From Nocardiopsis sp. TSRI0078 (lineage in GTDB: Bacteria > Actinomycetota > Actinomycetes > Streptosporangiales > Streptosporangiaceae), in contig NZ_LWLB01000002.1 of assembly GCF_001905145.1 (NCBI RefSeq), positions 128,883 to 192,882 of the forward strand: 64,000 nt of DNA, written 5' to 3'. A program made the translations under genes and the position numbers. This document shows positions 1 to 8,285 of the stretch, piece by piece (within the stretch, counting starts at the first letter, position 1; each line of letters begins with the position of its first letter). The notes under the pieces are model-generated. The model saw only the letters and a program-made list of their open reading frames with translations, was not told the DNA's origin and did no database searches.

Positions 1-266
1 CCCCGGAGGCGGTGGCGCTCGCGGTCGAGGTCGTGTCGCCCGAATCCGTGGAAAGGGACAGGCACCGCGAACCCCAGCTCTACGCGGAGGCGGGCATCCC
101 GCACTTCTGGCGGGTGGAGAACAACGACAACGCGCCCGTGGTGTACGTGTACGAACTGGATCCCGCCAAAGTCCGTTACGTACCCACCGGCATCCATCAT
201 GAGCGGCTCAAGGTCGAGCTCCCCTACTCCGTCGACATCGACCTGACCGAGGTCGACCGACTGTGA
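1..266 (+). CDS. Uma2-family PD-(D/E)XK endonuclease-like protein (5' end outside window)
   Basis: Only the C-terminal ~88 codons are present; the frame is open to the left edge (first whole codon at base 3), so the start lies outside. The visible part has the Uma2/DUF820 signature: hydrophobic strand LAVEVVSPES, then charged DRHREPQLYAEAGIPHFWRV, where the conserved Glu and the basic residues after it belong to the restriction-nuclease-like core. Uma2 proteins are about 190 residues and very numerous in actinomycetes and cyanobacteria; their cellular role is unresolved. It ends 7 bases before the convergent WYL regulator. Family assignment is good, function unknown. Confidence 0.8.
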   Translation, partial: PEAVALAVEVVSPESVERDRHREPQLYAEAGIPHFWRVENNDNAPVVYVYELDPAKVRYVPTGIHHERLKVELPYSVDIDLTEVDRL

Positions 267-273
267 GCCGGTG

Positions 274-1230
274 TCAGCCGGAGGCCGCCGCGCGGTGGAA
301 CCTGGTGGCCAGGCGAGCCATGTGCCCGCGCAGCTCGTCCGGTTCCTCCACCTCCATGTCCATGTCGAGCATGCCCAGGTAGCAGGCCATGTGCAGCAGT
401 GAGTCCCCGGAGCACACCAGTACGCACGAGCGCTCGTCCACCGGCTCGATCCGCCCGTGGGCGCCGGCCGTACGCTCGGCCTCCTCCGCTGGGACGAACA
501 GCCTGATCCGCGCCCGTACGGGCCACATGTGCACGTTCATCCGCTCCTCCAGGTAGGCGACCACGCCCTGCTCGGGCGGGTCGCGCGGGGGCACGCGCGG
601 GCCGGTCGGGGTGAGCGGGCGCATCCGGTCCACCCGGAAGGTGCGCCAATCGTCGCGGACGGTGTCCCAGGCCACCAGGTACCAGCGCCGCCCCCGCGCG
701 ACCAGCCGGTGGGGCTCCACGGTCCGGCGTGAGGCACTGCCGTCGTGGCTCTCGTAGTCGAAGCGCAACCGCTCGCTGTCCCGGCAGGTGGCGGCCACCA
801 GGGCCAGGGTGTCGGCGTCGACCGCGGGTCCCCCGGAGGGCATGGGGACGGTGAAGGTCCCCAGCGCGTCCACCCGGCGGCGCAACCGCGAGGGCAGGAC
901 CTGCAACAGCTTGGCCAGGGCTCGCACCGAGGTCTCCTCGATCCCCGACACCCCGCCCTGGGCGGCGGTGCGCAGCCCCACGGCGACCGCCACGGCCTCG
1001 TCGTCGTCCAGCAGCAGCGGCGGCAGGGAGGCGCCCGCACCGAGCTGGTAGCCGCCCCCGGTGCCCATGGTCGCCTGGATGGGATAGCCCAGCTCGCGCA
1101 GCCGGTCCACGTCCCGGCGCACGGTGCGCGGGCTCACCCGGAGCCGTTCGGCGAGTTCGCCGCCCGGCCAGTCCTTGCGTGTCTGCAGAAGGGACAACAG
1201 GCGCAGCAGGCGCGCGGAGGTCGCTCTCAT
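274..1230 (-). CDS. HTH/WYL-domain transcriptional regulator
   Basis: A 318-residue predicted DNA-binding regulator. An N-terminal HTH_11-type winged helix (about residues 5-55, ending VSPRTVRRDVDRLRELGYPI) is followed by a WYL domain; the literal motif GRRWYLVAWD lies near the middle. WYL domains are thought to sense nucleic acid or small ligands and control DNA-repair, defence or metabolic genes. I chose the ATG at 1230 because it starts just before the helix-turn-helix and overlaps the stop of the upstream MFS gene by four bases (ATGA), implying translational coupling. Longer upstream starts only add low-complexity Gly/Arg residues. Probably a local or autoregulator; ligand unknown. Confidence 0.85.
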   Translation of the reverse strand: MRATSARLLRLLSLLQTRKDWPGGELAERLRVSPRTVRRDVDRLRELGYPIQATMGTGGGYQLGAGASLPPLLLDDDEAVAVAVGLRTAAQGGVSGIEETSVRALAKLLQVLPSRLRRRVDALGTFTVPMPSGGPAVDADTLALVAATCRDSERLRFDYESHDGSASRRTVEPHRLVARGRRWYLVAWDTVRDDWRTFRVDRMRPLTPTGPRVPPRDPPEQGVVAYLEERMNVHMWPVRARIRLFVPAEEAERTAGAHGRIEPVDERSCVLVCSGDSLLHMACYLGMLDMDMEVEEPDELRGHMARLATRFHRAAASG

Positions 1231-2432
1231 GCGCGCAGTCTGCCAGGAGTGGAGGACGGCTGCGGTCCTGCACCCACGCGGATGCCCGCGTACACCAGGG
1301 CCGCCACCGCCTGGATTCCGGCCGCCACGGCCAGGCACACGGGCACGGACACCTCGGCCAGGGGGCCGGCGACGGCGGCGCCCAGGGCGAAGGCGGAGAT
1401 CTTCAGGCTGGCCCCGGTGGTGAAGACCTGGGAGCGCAGGTGCTCGGGGGCCTCACGGTGGCGGACCGCGAACAGCGAGGCCAGCTGGGGCCCCTCTGCA
1501 GCGCCCACCAGTGCGGCCCCCGCCAGGAGCAGGGCGGGGGAGGAGGCCAGGGCGGCCAGAGCCGTACCGGCGGCCTGTACCAGGACACAGGCCAGGACCA
1601 CCGTGTCCGGGCGCGCCCGCGGCGGCCTGCGGGCCAGTACCAGGTTGGCCAGCAGAGAGCACACGGCCATGCCCGACAGCAGCAGGGCCCCGCTCTCCTG
1701 GGAGCCCAGCAGGCGAAGGCCCGCCACGGGCGCGCACACCACCAGCATGCCCGTGCCCGCGACGGAGACCGCGGTCACCGCCGTGACCCGCAGCAGGGCC
1801 CGGTTGCCGAGCACCGCGCGCACCCCGCGGAGCAGGTCGGCCGCCACGGGCCCGGACACGGCACGGCGCGGTGCCCGTCCGGGCAGGGTCCAGGCGGCGG
1901 GCACGGCCAGGGCGAGGAGGAGCACGGCCGCGGCCACCGCCGCCCCGGCACCGGAGACGGCGGCGGCCACACCGGCCAGTGCCGGGCCGAGCAGGCCGGC
2001 CGCACCGAAGGTCATGGCGTCCCACGCACTCGCACGCGGCAGCCGTCCGGGCGCCACCACCCGCGGCAACTGCGCGGTCCAGCCTCCCGACAGCACGGGC
2101 CCGACCAGGCCGACGGCCAGGGTCCCGGCCACCACCAGGGGCAGGGGGAGACGGCCCAGGGCGAGGGCGGCCGCCGCCAGTCCCGCCGCGTACACGGCCA
2201 GGGCCGCGGCCAGCAGGCGCCCGGGCCGGGAGGAGCGGTCCAGCACCACACCCACCAGGGGGCCGCCGACGGCCGCGGCGGCGGTGAGCCCGGCGAGCAG
2301 GGCCGATCCGGCGCCCACCGCCCCGGTGAGCGCCATCCCCCACAGGAGCAGGGCCGGGCCCGACGTCTCGTCGCCGGTGCGCGCGCACACCGCCCCCGTC
2401 AGGTACCGGACCAGGCCATAACGCTGTGACAT
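1227..2432 (-). CDS. MFS transporter
   Basis: A 401-residue polytopic membrane protein with about 12 hydrophobic segments and the weak MFS loop motif VLDRSSRPGRLL after the second segment. The layout resembles DHA1-type exporters of actinomycetes; substrate unknown. The start was set at the ATG at 2432, just before SQRYGLVRYL, rather than nine codons upstream. It is the first gene of a two-gene transcript with the WYL regulator, which overlaps its stop by four bases, so the pair may be a self-regulated efflux unit. It is divergent from the CGNR-type gene with only 56 bases between start codons. Confidence 0.8.
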   Translation of the reverse strand: MSQRYGLVRYLTGAVCARTGDETSGPALLLWGMALTGAVGAGSALLAGLTAAAAVGGPLVGVVLDRSSRPGRLLAAALAVYAAGLAAAALALGRLPLPLVVAGTLAVGLVGPVLSGGWTAQLPRVVAPGRLPRASAWDAMTFGAAGLLGPALAGVAAAVSGAGAAVAAAVLLLALAVPAAWTLPGRAPRRAVSGPVAADLLRGVRAVLGNRALLRVTAVTAVSVAGTGMLVVCAPVAGLRLLGSQESGALLLSGMAVCSLLANLVLARRPPRARPDTVVLACVLVQAAGTALAALASSPALLLAGAALVGAAEGPQLASLFAVRHREAPEHLRSQVFTTGASLKISAFALGAAVAGPLAEVSVPVCLAVAAGIQAVAALVYAGIRVGAGPQPSSTPGRLRA

Positions 2433-2449
2433 GTCCAGGACGCTACGAG

Positions 2450-2478
2450 GTAACGGCACAAGGTGGAAGAGGCGTTAC
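2450..2478. promoter_or_regulatory. Inverted repeat in divergent promoter region
   Basis: GTAACG (2450-2455) and CGTTAC (2473-2478) form perfect six-base arms with a 17-base spacer, between the divergent MFS and CGNR starts. The placement fits an operator for either neighbouring regulator, but six-base arms can occur by chance. Confidence 0.3.
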
Positions 2479-2488
2479 ATTGGGCGCC

Positions 2489-3058
2489 ATGCCCTTCACC
2501 CACGCGATCACCGGCCGCTCCGTGCGCGCCGTCGCCGACCGCACCACCGACCTGCTCAACGCCCTGGCCGAGGAGGACACCGACGCGGCGGCCCTCGCCC
2601 GGGTGCTGCGCGTCCACGGAGAGACCGATCCGGTGACCGAGACCGACGTCGACCAGATGCGCGAGGCCGCCCACCGGATCCGGGAGGTCCTGGCCGTGCG
2701 GGACGTCGGCGGCGCGGCCGAGCGGATCAACCGGCTCCTGGCCCGCGCCCACCAGCCCCGGCTGACCGACCACGGCGGCACCACGCACTGGCACGTCCAC
2801 GTGGACTCCCGCGACGACGCGCCGCTGGCCGAGTGGTTCACCGCCTCCTCGTGCCTGGTGCTGGCGCTGCTGCTCGCCGACCGCCAGCGCCCACCGGGCG
2901 GGGTGTGCGCGGCGCACGGGTGCGAGCGGGCGTTCGTGGACCTCGGCAGCGGCAGTCCGCGCCGGTACTGCTCGCGCCGCTGCGCCACCCGCGCCCGGGT
3001 GGCCGCCCACCGGCGGGCGGCCGGCTCCGGAGCGGGGGTCAGCCGGCCTCGGACGTGA
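2489..3058 (+). CDS. CGNR zinc-finger / ABATE-domain protein
   Basis: A 189-residue protein with a helical N-terminal part of ABATE type (about residues 15-130) and a C-terminal zinc finger with Cys at GVCAAHGCERAF and a second pair in RRYCSRRCATRARVAAH. This matches the CGNR finger of stress-associated actinobacterial regulators, but the usual CGNR tetrad reads CATR here. A role as a DNA-binding regulator is inferred from the family. The ATG at 2489 was chosen because residues before it are low-complexity and overlap the divergent promoter. Its 3' end overlaps the convergent RidA gene by 20 bases. A second CGNR gene lies at 59143. Confidence 0.75.
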   Translation: MPFTHAITGRSVRAVADRTTDLLNALAEEDTDAAALARVLRVHGETDPVTETDVDQMREAAHRIREVLAVRDVGGAAERINRLLARAHQPRLTDHGGTTHWHVHVDSRDDAPLAEWFTASSCLVLALLLADRQRPPGGVCAAHGCERAFVDLGSGSPRRYCSRRCATRARVAAHRRAAGSGAGVSRPRT

Positions 3059-3449
3059 CGGCGACCGCCTCCACCTCGACCAACTGGTCCTCGTAGCCGA
3101 GCACGGTCACCCCGAGCAGGGTGCCGGGCGCGTCGTGCTCGCCCATGTGGGCACGCACCACCTTCCAGGCCCGGACCAGGTCCTCCTGTCGACTGGAGGC
3201 GACGTAGACCGTGGTCCTGACGACGTCGGTGAGGTCGGCCCCGGCGTCGGCCAGGGCGGTGCGCAGGTTGCGCATGACCTGCTCGGCCTGGCCCGCGTAG
3301 TCGCCCACGGCGACGGTCCTGCCCTCGGCGTCCAGCGGGCAGGCGCCCGCGGTCCACACCACCCGCGCGGACGCGGGGGCCGTGGCGGCGTAGGCGTATT
3401 CCACGGCTTCGGTCAGGGTCTGGCTGCGGACCAGCGTGACCGCGCTCAT
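3039..3449 (-). CDS. RidA/YjgF-family protein (enamine/imine deaminase-like)
   Basis: A 136-residue single-domain Rid protein, the usual family length. RidA proteins hydrolyse reactive enamine/imine intermediates released by PLP enzymes, or act in specialised catabolism. Seen here: the core TLTEAVEYAYAA, WTAGACPLD and the helix-strand block with VRTTVYVAS, where the Arg is the typical substrate-carboxylate-binding residue of the active subfamilies. The ATG at 3449 gives the standard N-terminus. Neighbours do not suggest a pathway. It may belong to a Rid subfamily (Rid2-7) rather than the housekeeping archetype. Confidence 0.85.
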   Translation of the reverse strand: MSAVTLVRSQTLTEAVEYAYAATAPASARVVWTAGACPLDAEGRTVAVGDYAGQAEQVMRNLRTALADAGADLTDVVRTTVYVASSRQEDLVRAWKVVRAHMGEHDAPGTLLGVTVLGYEDQLVEVEAVAVTSEAG

Positions 3450-3600
3450 CTTGTCTCCCGGGTGCTCGTCGGTCGGTACGCCCCGTCCAACGCGCGCGTT
3501 CATCGCGACGGTTCCGGCTCCGTTCACGGCGGTGGCACCGAACACACCGTGTCACAGGCTTTTTCCTCCCGGTTACGGACCCATCCCTCATGGCAACTGG

Positions 3601-3630
3601 TTGTTATCAACAAACCACCTCGGGTAGCTT
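3601..3630 (+). promoter_or_regulatory. Candidate sigma-70-type promoter of the DrrAB-like operon
   Basis: TTGTTA (3601-3606) and TAGCTT (3625-3630) are separated by 18 bases in an unusually AT-rich patch of the 287-base gap. The predicted leader of about 100 bases carries a small hairpin (CGCAGA 3660-3665 with TCTGCG 3677-3682) and a GGGC/GCCC hairpin (3710-3722) directly before the GAGGAG ribosome site at 3727. No other gene is seen in 3450-3736. Confidence 0.45.
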
Positions 3631-3736
3631 TGCCGCGAGCTTTAACCCCCGAACCCCCACGCAGAAAACGACTTCGTCTGCGGACGTCCCTCATCGTCCA
3701 TCAGATGTTGGGCGTTTTGCCCCCTTGAGGAGTGAA

Positions 3737-4609
3737 TTGGAACCAGGAATCCACGCCGGGAACCCACCCGGGGTGACACTCCCAAACACCGAGGACGTCC
3801 GGGCCGCAATCCCACGTCCTCCGGCGATCCGGGCTGAGGGCCTGGCCAAGACCTATGCCGGGGTGGAGGTGGTCCGCGGGATCGACCTGCTGGTACGCCC
3901 CGGGGAGGTCTTCGGAATCCTGGGCCCCACCGGGGCAGGTAAGTCCACCACCATCGCGATGCTGTGCGCACTGGTCCGTCCCACCTCCGGAAGCCTGTGG
4001 GTGGCCGGGCACGACGCGCGCACCGACCCCGCCGGGGTCAGGCGCTCCATCGGCGTGGTGTTCCAGAGCCCCACGCTGGACGACAGGCTCACGGTCGAGG
4101 AGAACCTGCGCGTCCACGCCGCCCTCCACGGGGTCGCACGCCGCCGGGTACGTCGGCGCATCGCCTCGATGCTGGACCTGGCCGACCTGCCCGACCTGCG
4201 GCACGAGCTGGTGCGCACGCTCCCCGGCGGGGTGAGGCGGCGCCTGGAGATCACCCGGAGCCTGCTGCACCACCCCGAGGTCCTGCTCGTGGACGAGCCC
4301 ACGACCGGCCTCGGTCCGCGCGACCGCGCCGACGTGTGGCGGCACCTGCGCCGCATGCACCGCGAGTCCGGTACCGCGGTGCTGGTGACCACCCGCCGCG
4401 CGGCCGAGACGGACCACTGCGACCGGGCGGCCGTCCTGGACCGCGGCCGGATGAGGGACCTGGGGACCCCGGTCGAGGTCCGCTCCCGCCTCGACGACGC
4501 CTGCGCCCACCTGGTGCCCCCGCCCGCATCCCCGCCGAGCCTGCACGACGTACTCCCACGCCACACGGGGCACGGCCCACGCTCCCAGGTGAGGAAGTCC
4601 CACACGTGA
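3737..4609 (+). CDS. ABC transporter ATP-binding protein, DrrA-like
   Basis: ATPase subunit of a two-component exporter of the daunorubicin-resistance (DrrA) type. Walker A is GPTGAGKST, Walker B is VLLVDEPTTGL, and the signature motif is degenerate (LPGGVRRRLEI instead of LSGGQ). The start is uncertain: TTG at 3737 has a GAGGAG ribosome site at 3727-3732 and gives 290 residues; GTG at 3773 would remove 12 residues and lacks a clear site. The permease starts inside its stop (GTGA overlap), so the two are translationally coupled. Likely role: drug or lipid export; substrate unknown. An alternative is a non-transport ABC-2 system. Confidence 0.85.
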   Translation: MEPGIHAGNPPGVTLPNTEDVRAAIPRPPAIRAEGLAKTYAGVEVVRGIDLLVRPGEVFGILGPTGAGKSTTIAMLCALVRPTSGSLWVAGHDARTDPAGVRRSIGVVFQSPTLDDRLTVEENLRVHAALHGVARRRVRRRIASMLDLADLPDLRHELVRTLPGGVRRRLEITRSLLHHPEVLLVDEPTTGLGPRDRADVWRHLRRMHRESGTAVLVTTRRAAETDHCDRAAVLDRGRMRDLGTPVEVRSRLDDACAHLVPPPASPPSLHDVLPRHTGHGPRSQVRKSHT

Positions 4610-5607
4610 ACACGGCGATGACGGTCCGGTTGGACGCCGAGGCGCGCGCGGTGGCCGCCGTGTGGCGGCGCGAGATCACCGCCCTCCTGCGCGGGCGGCT
4701 GCGACTGGCGCTCGGCCTGGCACAGCCCATGCTGCTCCTGGCCGCCCTGGGCATCGGGTTGGGCGCGGTCGTGTCCGACGTCGGCCCGGGCGTGGGCTAC
4801 GCGACCTTCCTCTTCCCCGGTGTCATGGTGATGGCGGTCCAGTCCCCGGCCTTCGCCGCCGGTGCCTCGATCCTGGGCGACCGCAAGCTCGGCCTCCTGC
4901 GCGGGATGCTCGCGGCGCCCGTGCGCCGCGAGTCCCTGCTGGTGGGCAAGGTGCTCGCGGGCACCACCGCCGCCACCTGCCACGGCGCGGTCCTGCTGCT
5001 CTTCGCGGGGGCCGCGGGCGTGCCCTACGACCCGGCGCTGCTCACCTCGTTCCTGGCGGTGCTGGTGCTGGTCTCGTTCGCTCTGGCCTCCCTGGGGGCG
5101 CTGCTGGCGGTGTGCCTGCCCAGCCCGCAGACCTTCCAGGCCACCACCGGGTTGTTCCTGGGGCCGCTGGTGCTGCTGTCCGGGGTCTTCTTCCCGCTCA
5201 GCGTCCTCCCGACCTGGCTCACCGTGTTCACCGCGCTCAACCCGCTGACCCACGCGGTGGACGCGGCACGCCACACCCTCACCGCCCACCTGCCCGACGC
5301 CGCCTCCGACACCCTGTTCGCGAACCTGCGGGTGTGGGGCCTGCGGCCCTCGACCACGGAGGAACTGGCGGCGCTGGCCTGCTTCGGCGCACTGTGCCTG
5401 TTCCTGGCCGTGCGGCGCTTCTCCAGGCCCGACCAGCAGGAACAGCCGCCGGCGTCCGCCCCACGGCACCGCCCGCCGGACCGTGACGACCACCGCGCCC
5501 CGGCCCGCCACCGCGACCGCGGATGGCTGTGCCGCCTGCACCGGACCACCTGCCGACGCGGTACCCGAGACCGCCTTCGGCCCGGGCACCGCACCAGGTC
5601 GGCGTGA
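4606..5607 (+). CDS. ABC-2 type permease, DrrB-like
   Basis: Membrane partner of the preceding ATPase, 333 residues with six hydrophobic segments (first about residues 35-55, last near 265-280). The segment LNPLTHAVDAARHTLTAHLP resembles the conserved ABC-2 permease motif before the last helix. The GTG start overlaps the ATPase stop by four bases; an internal ATG five codons later is an alternative. After the last helix there is an odd Arg/His/Pro-rich tail of about 50 residues, longer than in typical DrrB proteins, which may reflect loss of the original stop codon. Confidence 0.85.
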   Translation: MNTAMTVRLDAEARAVAAVWRREITALLRGRLRLALGLAQPMLLLAALGIGLGAVVSDVGPGVGYATFLFPGVMVMAVQSPAFAAGASILGDRKLGLLRGMLAAPVRRESLLVGKVLAGTTAATCHGAVLLLFAGAAGVPYDPALLTSFLAVLVLVSFALASLGALLAVCLPSPQTFQATTGLFLGPLVLLSGVFFPLSVLPTWLTVFTALNPLTHAVDAARHTLTAHLPDAASDTLFANLRVWGLRPSTTEELAALACFGALCLFLAVRRFSRPDQQEQPPASAPRHRPPDRDDHRAPARHRDRGWLCRLHRTTCRRGTRDRLRPGHRTRSA

Positions 5608-5664
5608 ACGTGCACGCGCCATCGCCGCCGGGAAGGGACCGCACCGGGCCAAGGCACGGGTCCG

Positions 5665-5693
5665 CCCTCTCCACGGCGGTCCGGGGGAGAGGG
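5665..5693. terminator. Hairpin between convergent genes
   Basis: CCCTCTCC (5665-5672) pairs perfectly with GGAGAGGG (5686-5693), with a 13-base loop. It lies between the permease stop and the convergent TetR stop and probably ends both transcripts; no U-tract is visible. Confidence 0.45.
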
Positions 5694-5699
5694 GGCCGG

Positions 5700-6392
5700 T
5701 CATGGGCGGGACGGACCGACCGCATCGTCCAGGGCCCTCGCGAGGCCGTCGAGGACCAGGTCGAGTCCGGGGGCGAACTCGTCGGCGTAGGCGTAGTCCG
5801 TGCGCAGGGCGTGGGAGGTGATCATCTCGGTGAGGTGGGGGTACTCGTCGGTCGGGAGCGCGCGGAGCATGGCCGCCGCCACGTCCTCCATCTCCTGCGA
5901 GGTGTCGAACGGCAGGCTCGACTCCTGTAGGACGAATCCGTAGACGTAGCTGTCCAGGACCGACACCGCCCGGGCGGCCATCGCGATCGAGAACCCCGCC
6001 CCGCGCAGGCATCCGATCATCCAGTCGTGGTGCCGCAGCGTCGCCGGTCCGGGATCGCGCCGAGAATCCATCAGGCCCAGCGCCCAGATGTGGCGCGAGA
6101 GCACAGCGCGGGCGGAGAGCGCGCGCCGGCGCATGGCGCCCTTCCAGTCGGCCGTGTCCCGGGGCAGTTCGATCTCGCCGAAGACCAGATCGACGATCCC
6201 GTCCAGGATCTCGTCCTTGCTGGCCACGTGGTGGTACAGCGACATGGCTTCGACCCCGAGGTGCTCGGCCACCTTGCGCATGCTCACCGAGGCCGCTCCG
6301 CGCTCGTCGGCCACGCGCACGGCGCCTTCGAGGACACGCTTCCTGCTCAGGGAGGGGCGGGGTGCGCGCTGCCGTTCGGGGGTGGATGCCAC
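5700..6392 (-). CDS. TetR-family transcriptional regulator
   Basis: A 230-residue repressor-like protein. The N-terminal helix-turn-helix covers about residues 16-62 (VLEGAVRVADERG, then VSMRKVAEHLGVEAMSLYHH) and the rest fits a TetR_C ligand-binding domain. The start is the GTG at 6392. It is divergent from the NmrA-like reductase at 6552, and two nearly identical 16-base palindromes lie between them, so autoregulation and repression of the reductase gene are inferred. It is convergent with the DrrAB-like operon and might also respond to an exported compound, but no operator was seen there. Ligand unknown. Confidence 0.88.
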   Translation of the reverse strand: MASTPERQRAPRPSLSRKRVLEGAVRVADERGAASVSMRKVAEHLGVEAMSLYHHVASKDEILDGIVDLVFGEIELPRDTADWKGAMRRRALSARAVLSRHIWALGLMDSRRDPGPATLRHHDWMIGCLRGAGFSIAMAARAVSVLDSYVYGFVLQESSLPFDTSQEMEDVAAAMLRALPTDEYPHLTEMITSHALRTDYAYADEFAPGLDLVLDGLARALDDAVGPSRP

Positions 6393-6439
6393 GTGATCTC
6401 CCTGGACTACGTCGGTGCCTCACCGTCTCTCCTTGACGG

Positions 6440-6455
6440 CCTTACGGGTGTAAGG
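6440..6455. promoter_or_regulatory. TetR operator candidate O1
   Basis: CCTTACGGGTGTAAGG is a palindrome with seven-base arms and one mismatch, in the intergenic region 48 bases upstream of the tetR start. It is the near twin of O2 at 6473. Confidence 0.75.
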
Positions 6456-6472
6456 ATAGCCTCCGACCACAA

Positions 6473-6488
6473 CCTTACAGGTGTAAGG
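6473..6488. promoter_or_regulatory. TetR operator candidate O2
   Basis: CCTTACAGGTGTAAGG is a perfect palindrome (seven-base arms around GG). Its centre is 33 bases, about three helical turns, from that of O1, the spacing expected for two repressor dimers on one face of the DNA. Confidence 0.8.
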
Positions 6489-6551
6489 CACGAGGGTCGC
6501 GGGCGTACCGGTTCTCCCGGAACGCCCACCGGAGGGCCGGGAGGAACGCGC

Positions 6552-7289
6552 GTGGGAACGGAACGAGGGCAGGAGAGGGCCGACCGGGGCGGACTGAGGG
6601 TCTGCGTCGTCGGGGCCTCGGGCAAGCTCGGGCGGTACATGGTCCAGCACGCCCTGGACCGCGACTACGAGGTCGTGGGCGTGTGCCGCGAGAAGAGCGT
6701 CGGGAAGCTGGCGGAGTTCGAAGGCCGCATCACCGTGGTCGCGGGGCCCACGGACGACCGGGAGGTCATCGGGCGCGCGGTCGCCGGATGCGACGCGGTG
6801 CTCACGGTCCTGGTCCCGTGGGGAGTCCACGGGTACTCGACCGGAACGGCCCAGGCGGTGCTCGACCTGGCGCCCGCGGGCGCGCGGCTGGTGTTCTCCT
6901 GCGGCTGGCACGTCGCCCGCGACGACAAGGACGTGTACTCGCGCAGGTTCCTCGCCTTCACCAGGGTCTTCGGCGCACTGGCGCGGCTGGTACGCGTCGT
7001 CGACGTCGACGACCAGGTGGAGGCGTGCCGCCGGGTGTTCGACAGCGGCACCCGGTGGACGGTCGTGCGCGGCAGCGACCTCGAGGAGGGGGAGAGCGAG
7101 GGGCTTCCGGTGTGGAGCCGGCACGTCGGCGACCCGGTCCTGGCCGGCAACACCACACGGCGGACCGACTACGCGCTGTTCATGGTGGAGGCGGTCACCG
7201 ACGACGCACTGGTCCACGAGGCTCCGGCGATCGTCGGCCGCCGTACGCCCTCGGCACGCGCGCACGCCCGGCCGCCGGAGTCCCGGTGA
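6552..7289 (+). CDS. NmrA-like/SDR-type NAD(P)-binding protein
   Basis: A 245-residue Rossmann-fold protein. The dinucleotide-binding motif VVGASGKLGRYMV is at residues ~17-29, and the rest has the NmrA/atypical SDR pattern without the classical YxxxK pair. Such proteins are NAD(P)H-dependent reductases/isomerases or redox sensors. The start is the GTG at 6552, preceded by GGGAGGAA at 6539-6546; upstream in-frame sequence runs antisense through the TetR gene and is not coding. Regulated, by inference, by the divergent TetR via O1/O2. The reaction is unknown. Confidence 0.8.
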   Translation: MGTERGQERADRGGLRVCVVGASGKLGRYMVQHALDRDYEVVGVCREKSVGKLAEFEGRITVVAGPTDDREVIGRAVAGCDAVLTVLVPWGVHGYSTGTAQAVLDLAPAGARLVFSCGWHVARDDKDVYSRRFLAFTRVFGALARLVRVVDVDDQVEACRRVFDSGTRWTVVRGSDLEEGESEGLPVWSRHVGDPVLAGNTTRRTDYALFMVEAVTDDALVHEAPAIVGRRTPSARAHARPPESR

Positions 7290-7358
7290 CCGGATCCACG
7301 ACCGGCCGCCCCACAGGTGCGCACCGCAGCGGTCCGCGGGCCCGCGCCCCCGGCCCGC

Positions 7359-8150
7359 TCAGACCCCGCGGTCCTGATCCGGCACCAGGACGCTGAGGCA
7401 GGTCACGCACGCCTCCAGCTTCTCGAACTGGGAGATGTCCACCGGCAGCACCCGCCAGTGGTCGGCGGTCAGCTGGTGGATGGTCTCGTGCGCCGCCGCA
7501 CTGACCAGGACCTCGCGCCCGCCCAACGGCAGCACGTGCGCGCCCGGCTCCTCGGGGGCGCGGCGCACCGGCGGCAGGACGTCGGCCTCCACCAGGTCGG
7601 GCAGGCCTATGAGCGATCCGTCCGGCAGCGCGGTCACCGCCGACTTCAGGTGCAGTGCCGCACCCGTCCCCACTCTCTTGACCTCCCGGCCCAACGGCTT
7701 GAGCAGCCGTTCGAGCTGGGCGGCGCCCTCGGCGTTGGTGCGCCCGCCCACCCCCACGTAGACGGTGGATCCCACCTGGAGCACGTCGCCGCCGTCCAGG
7801 GTCGCGGGCTCCTCGATGCGTGCCACCCGCAGCCCGAGCGCGCGCACCACCGGCTCGACCCCCTCCACCTCACCGCGGCGGGCCTCGGCGCCGGGGCGGG
7901 TCAGGACCGCCAGGTCCCCGCACACCACCACGGTGTCCTCCACGAACACCGAGTCGGGGTACTCGGGGGCCGCGTCGACCTCGCACACCCGCCACCCGGC
8001 CGAGGCGAGGGCCTCCTGGTAGATCGTGTACTGGCGTGCGGCCAGGACCGGGTCCACCGCCGTGCGGGGGATGTGGGTGACGATGCCCCGCGCCAGGCCG
8101 GGGCTGGGGCGGCGCATCAGGGCGGCCCCGTAGTAGGTGTATCCGTCCAC
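7359..8150 (-). CDS. Dimethylarginine dimethylaminohydrolase (DDAH)-like amidinotransferase-fold enzyme
   Basis: DDAH converts Nω-methylated arginines to citrulline and methylamines. The beta/alpha-propeller pattern is clear: RRPSPGLARG at the N-terminus, EYPDSVFVEDT, LDGGDVL, the catalytic His in ALHLKSAVTAL and the catalytic Cys near the C-terminus (EACVTCLSV). The chosen GTG at 8150 follows GGAGG with eight bases spacing and gives 263 residues, near the family's ~255; GTG at 8156 or ATG at 8117 are alternatives. It is divergent from the flavin oxidoreductase at 8286, possibly linking amino-acid catabolism. Arginine deiminase is less likely given the length. Confidence 0.85.
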   Translation of the reverse strand: MDGYTYYGAALMRRPSPGLARGIVTHIPRTAVDPVLAARQYTIYQEALASAGWRVCEVDAAPEYPDSVFVEDTVVVCGDLAVLTRPGAEARRGEVEGVEPVVRALGLRVARIEEPATLDGGDVLQVGSTVYVGVGGRTNAEGAAQLERLLKPLGREVKRVGTGAALHLKSAVTALPDGSLIGLPDLVEADVLPPVRRAPEEPGAHVLPLGGREVLVSAAAHETIHQLTADHWRVLPVDISQFEKLEACVTCLSVLVPDQDRGV

Positions 8151-8285
8151 GTACACGTCCTCCAGGGTCTCGCCGCGGGGGCTTCGGAAGAGCACAACCT
8201 ACCGCGCATCCGTACCCGTTCCCCGGACGCGGCACGCGGACCGTCCGGCTTGTCCGTGAACGACCGGAGGGGCAGGGTGGACCCC

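Noticed and set aside
3571-3620. A riboswitch in the leader of the DrrAB-like operon
   Set aside because: The imperfect GGTTGTT/AACAAACC repeat and small hairpins do not match any riboswitch core that I know; treated as promoter/leader only.
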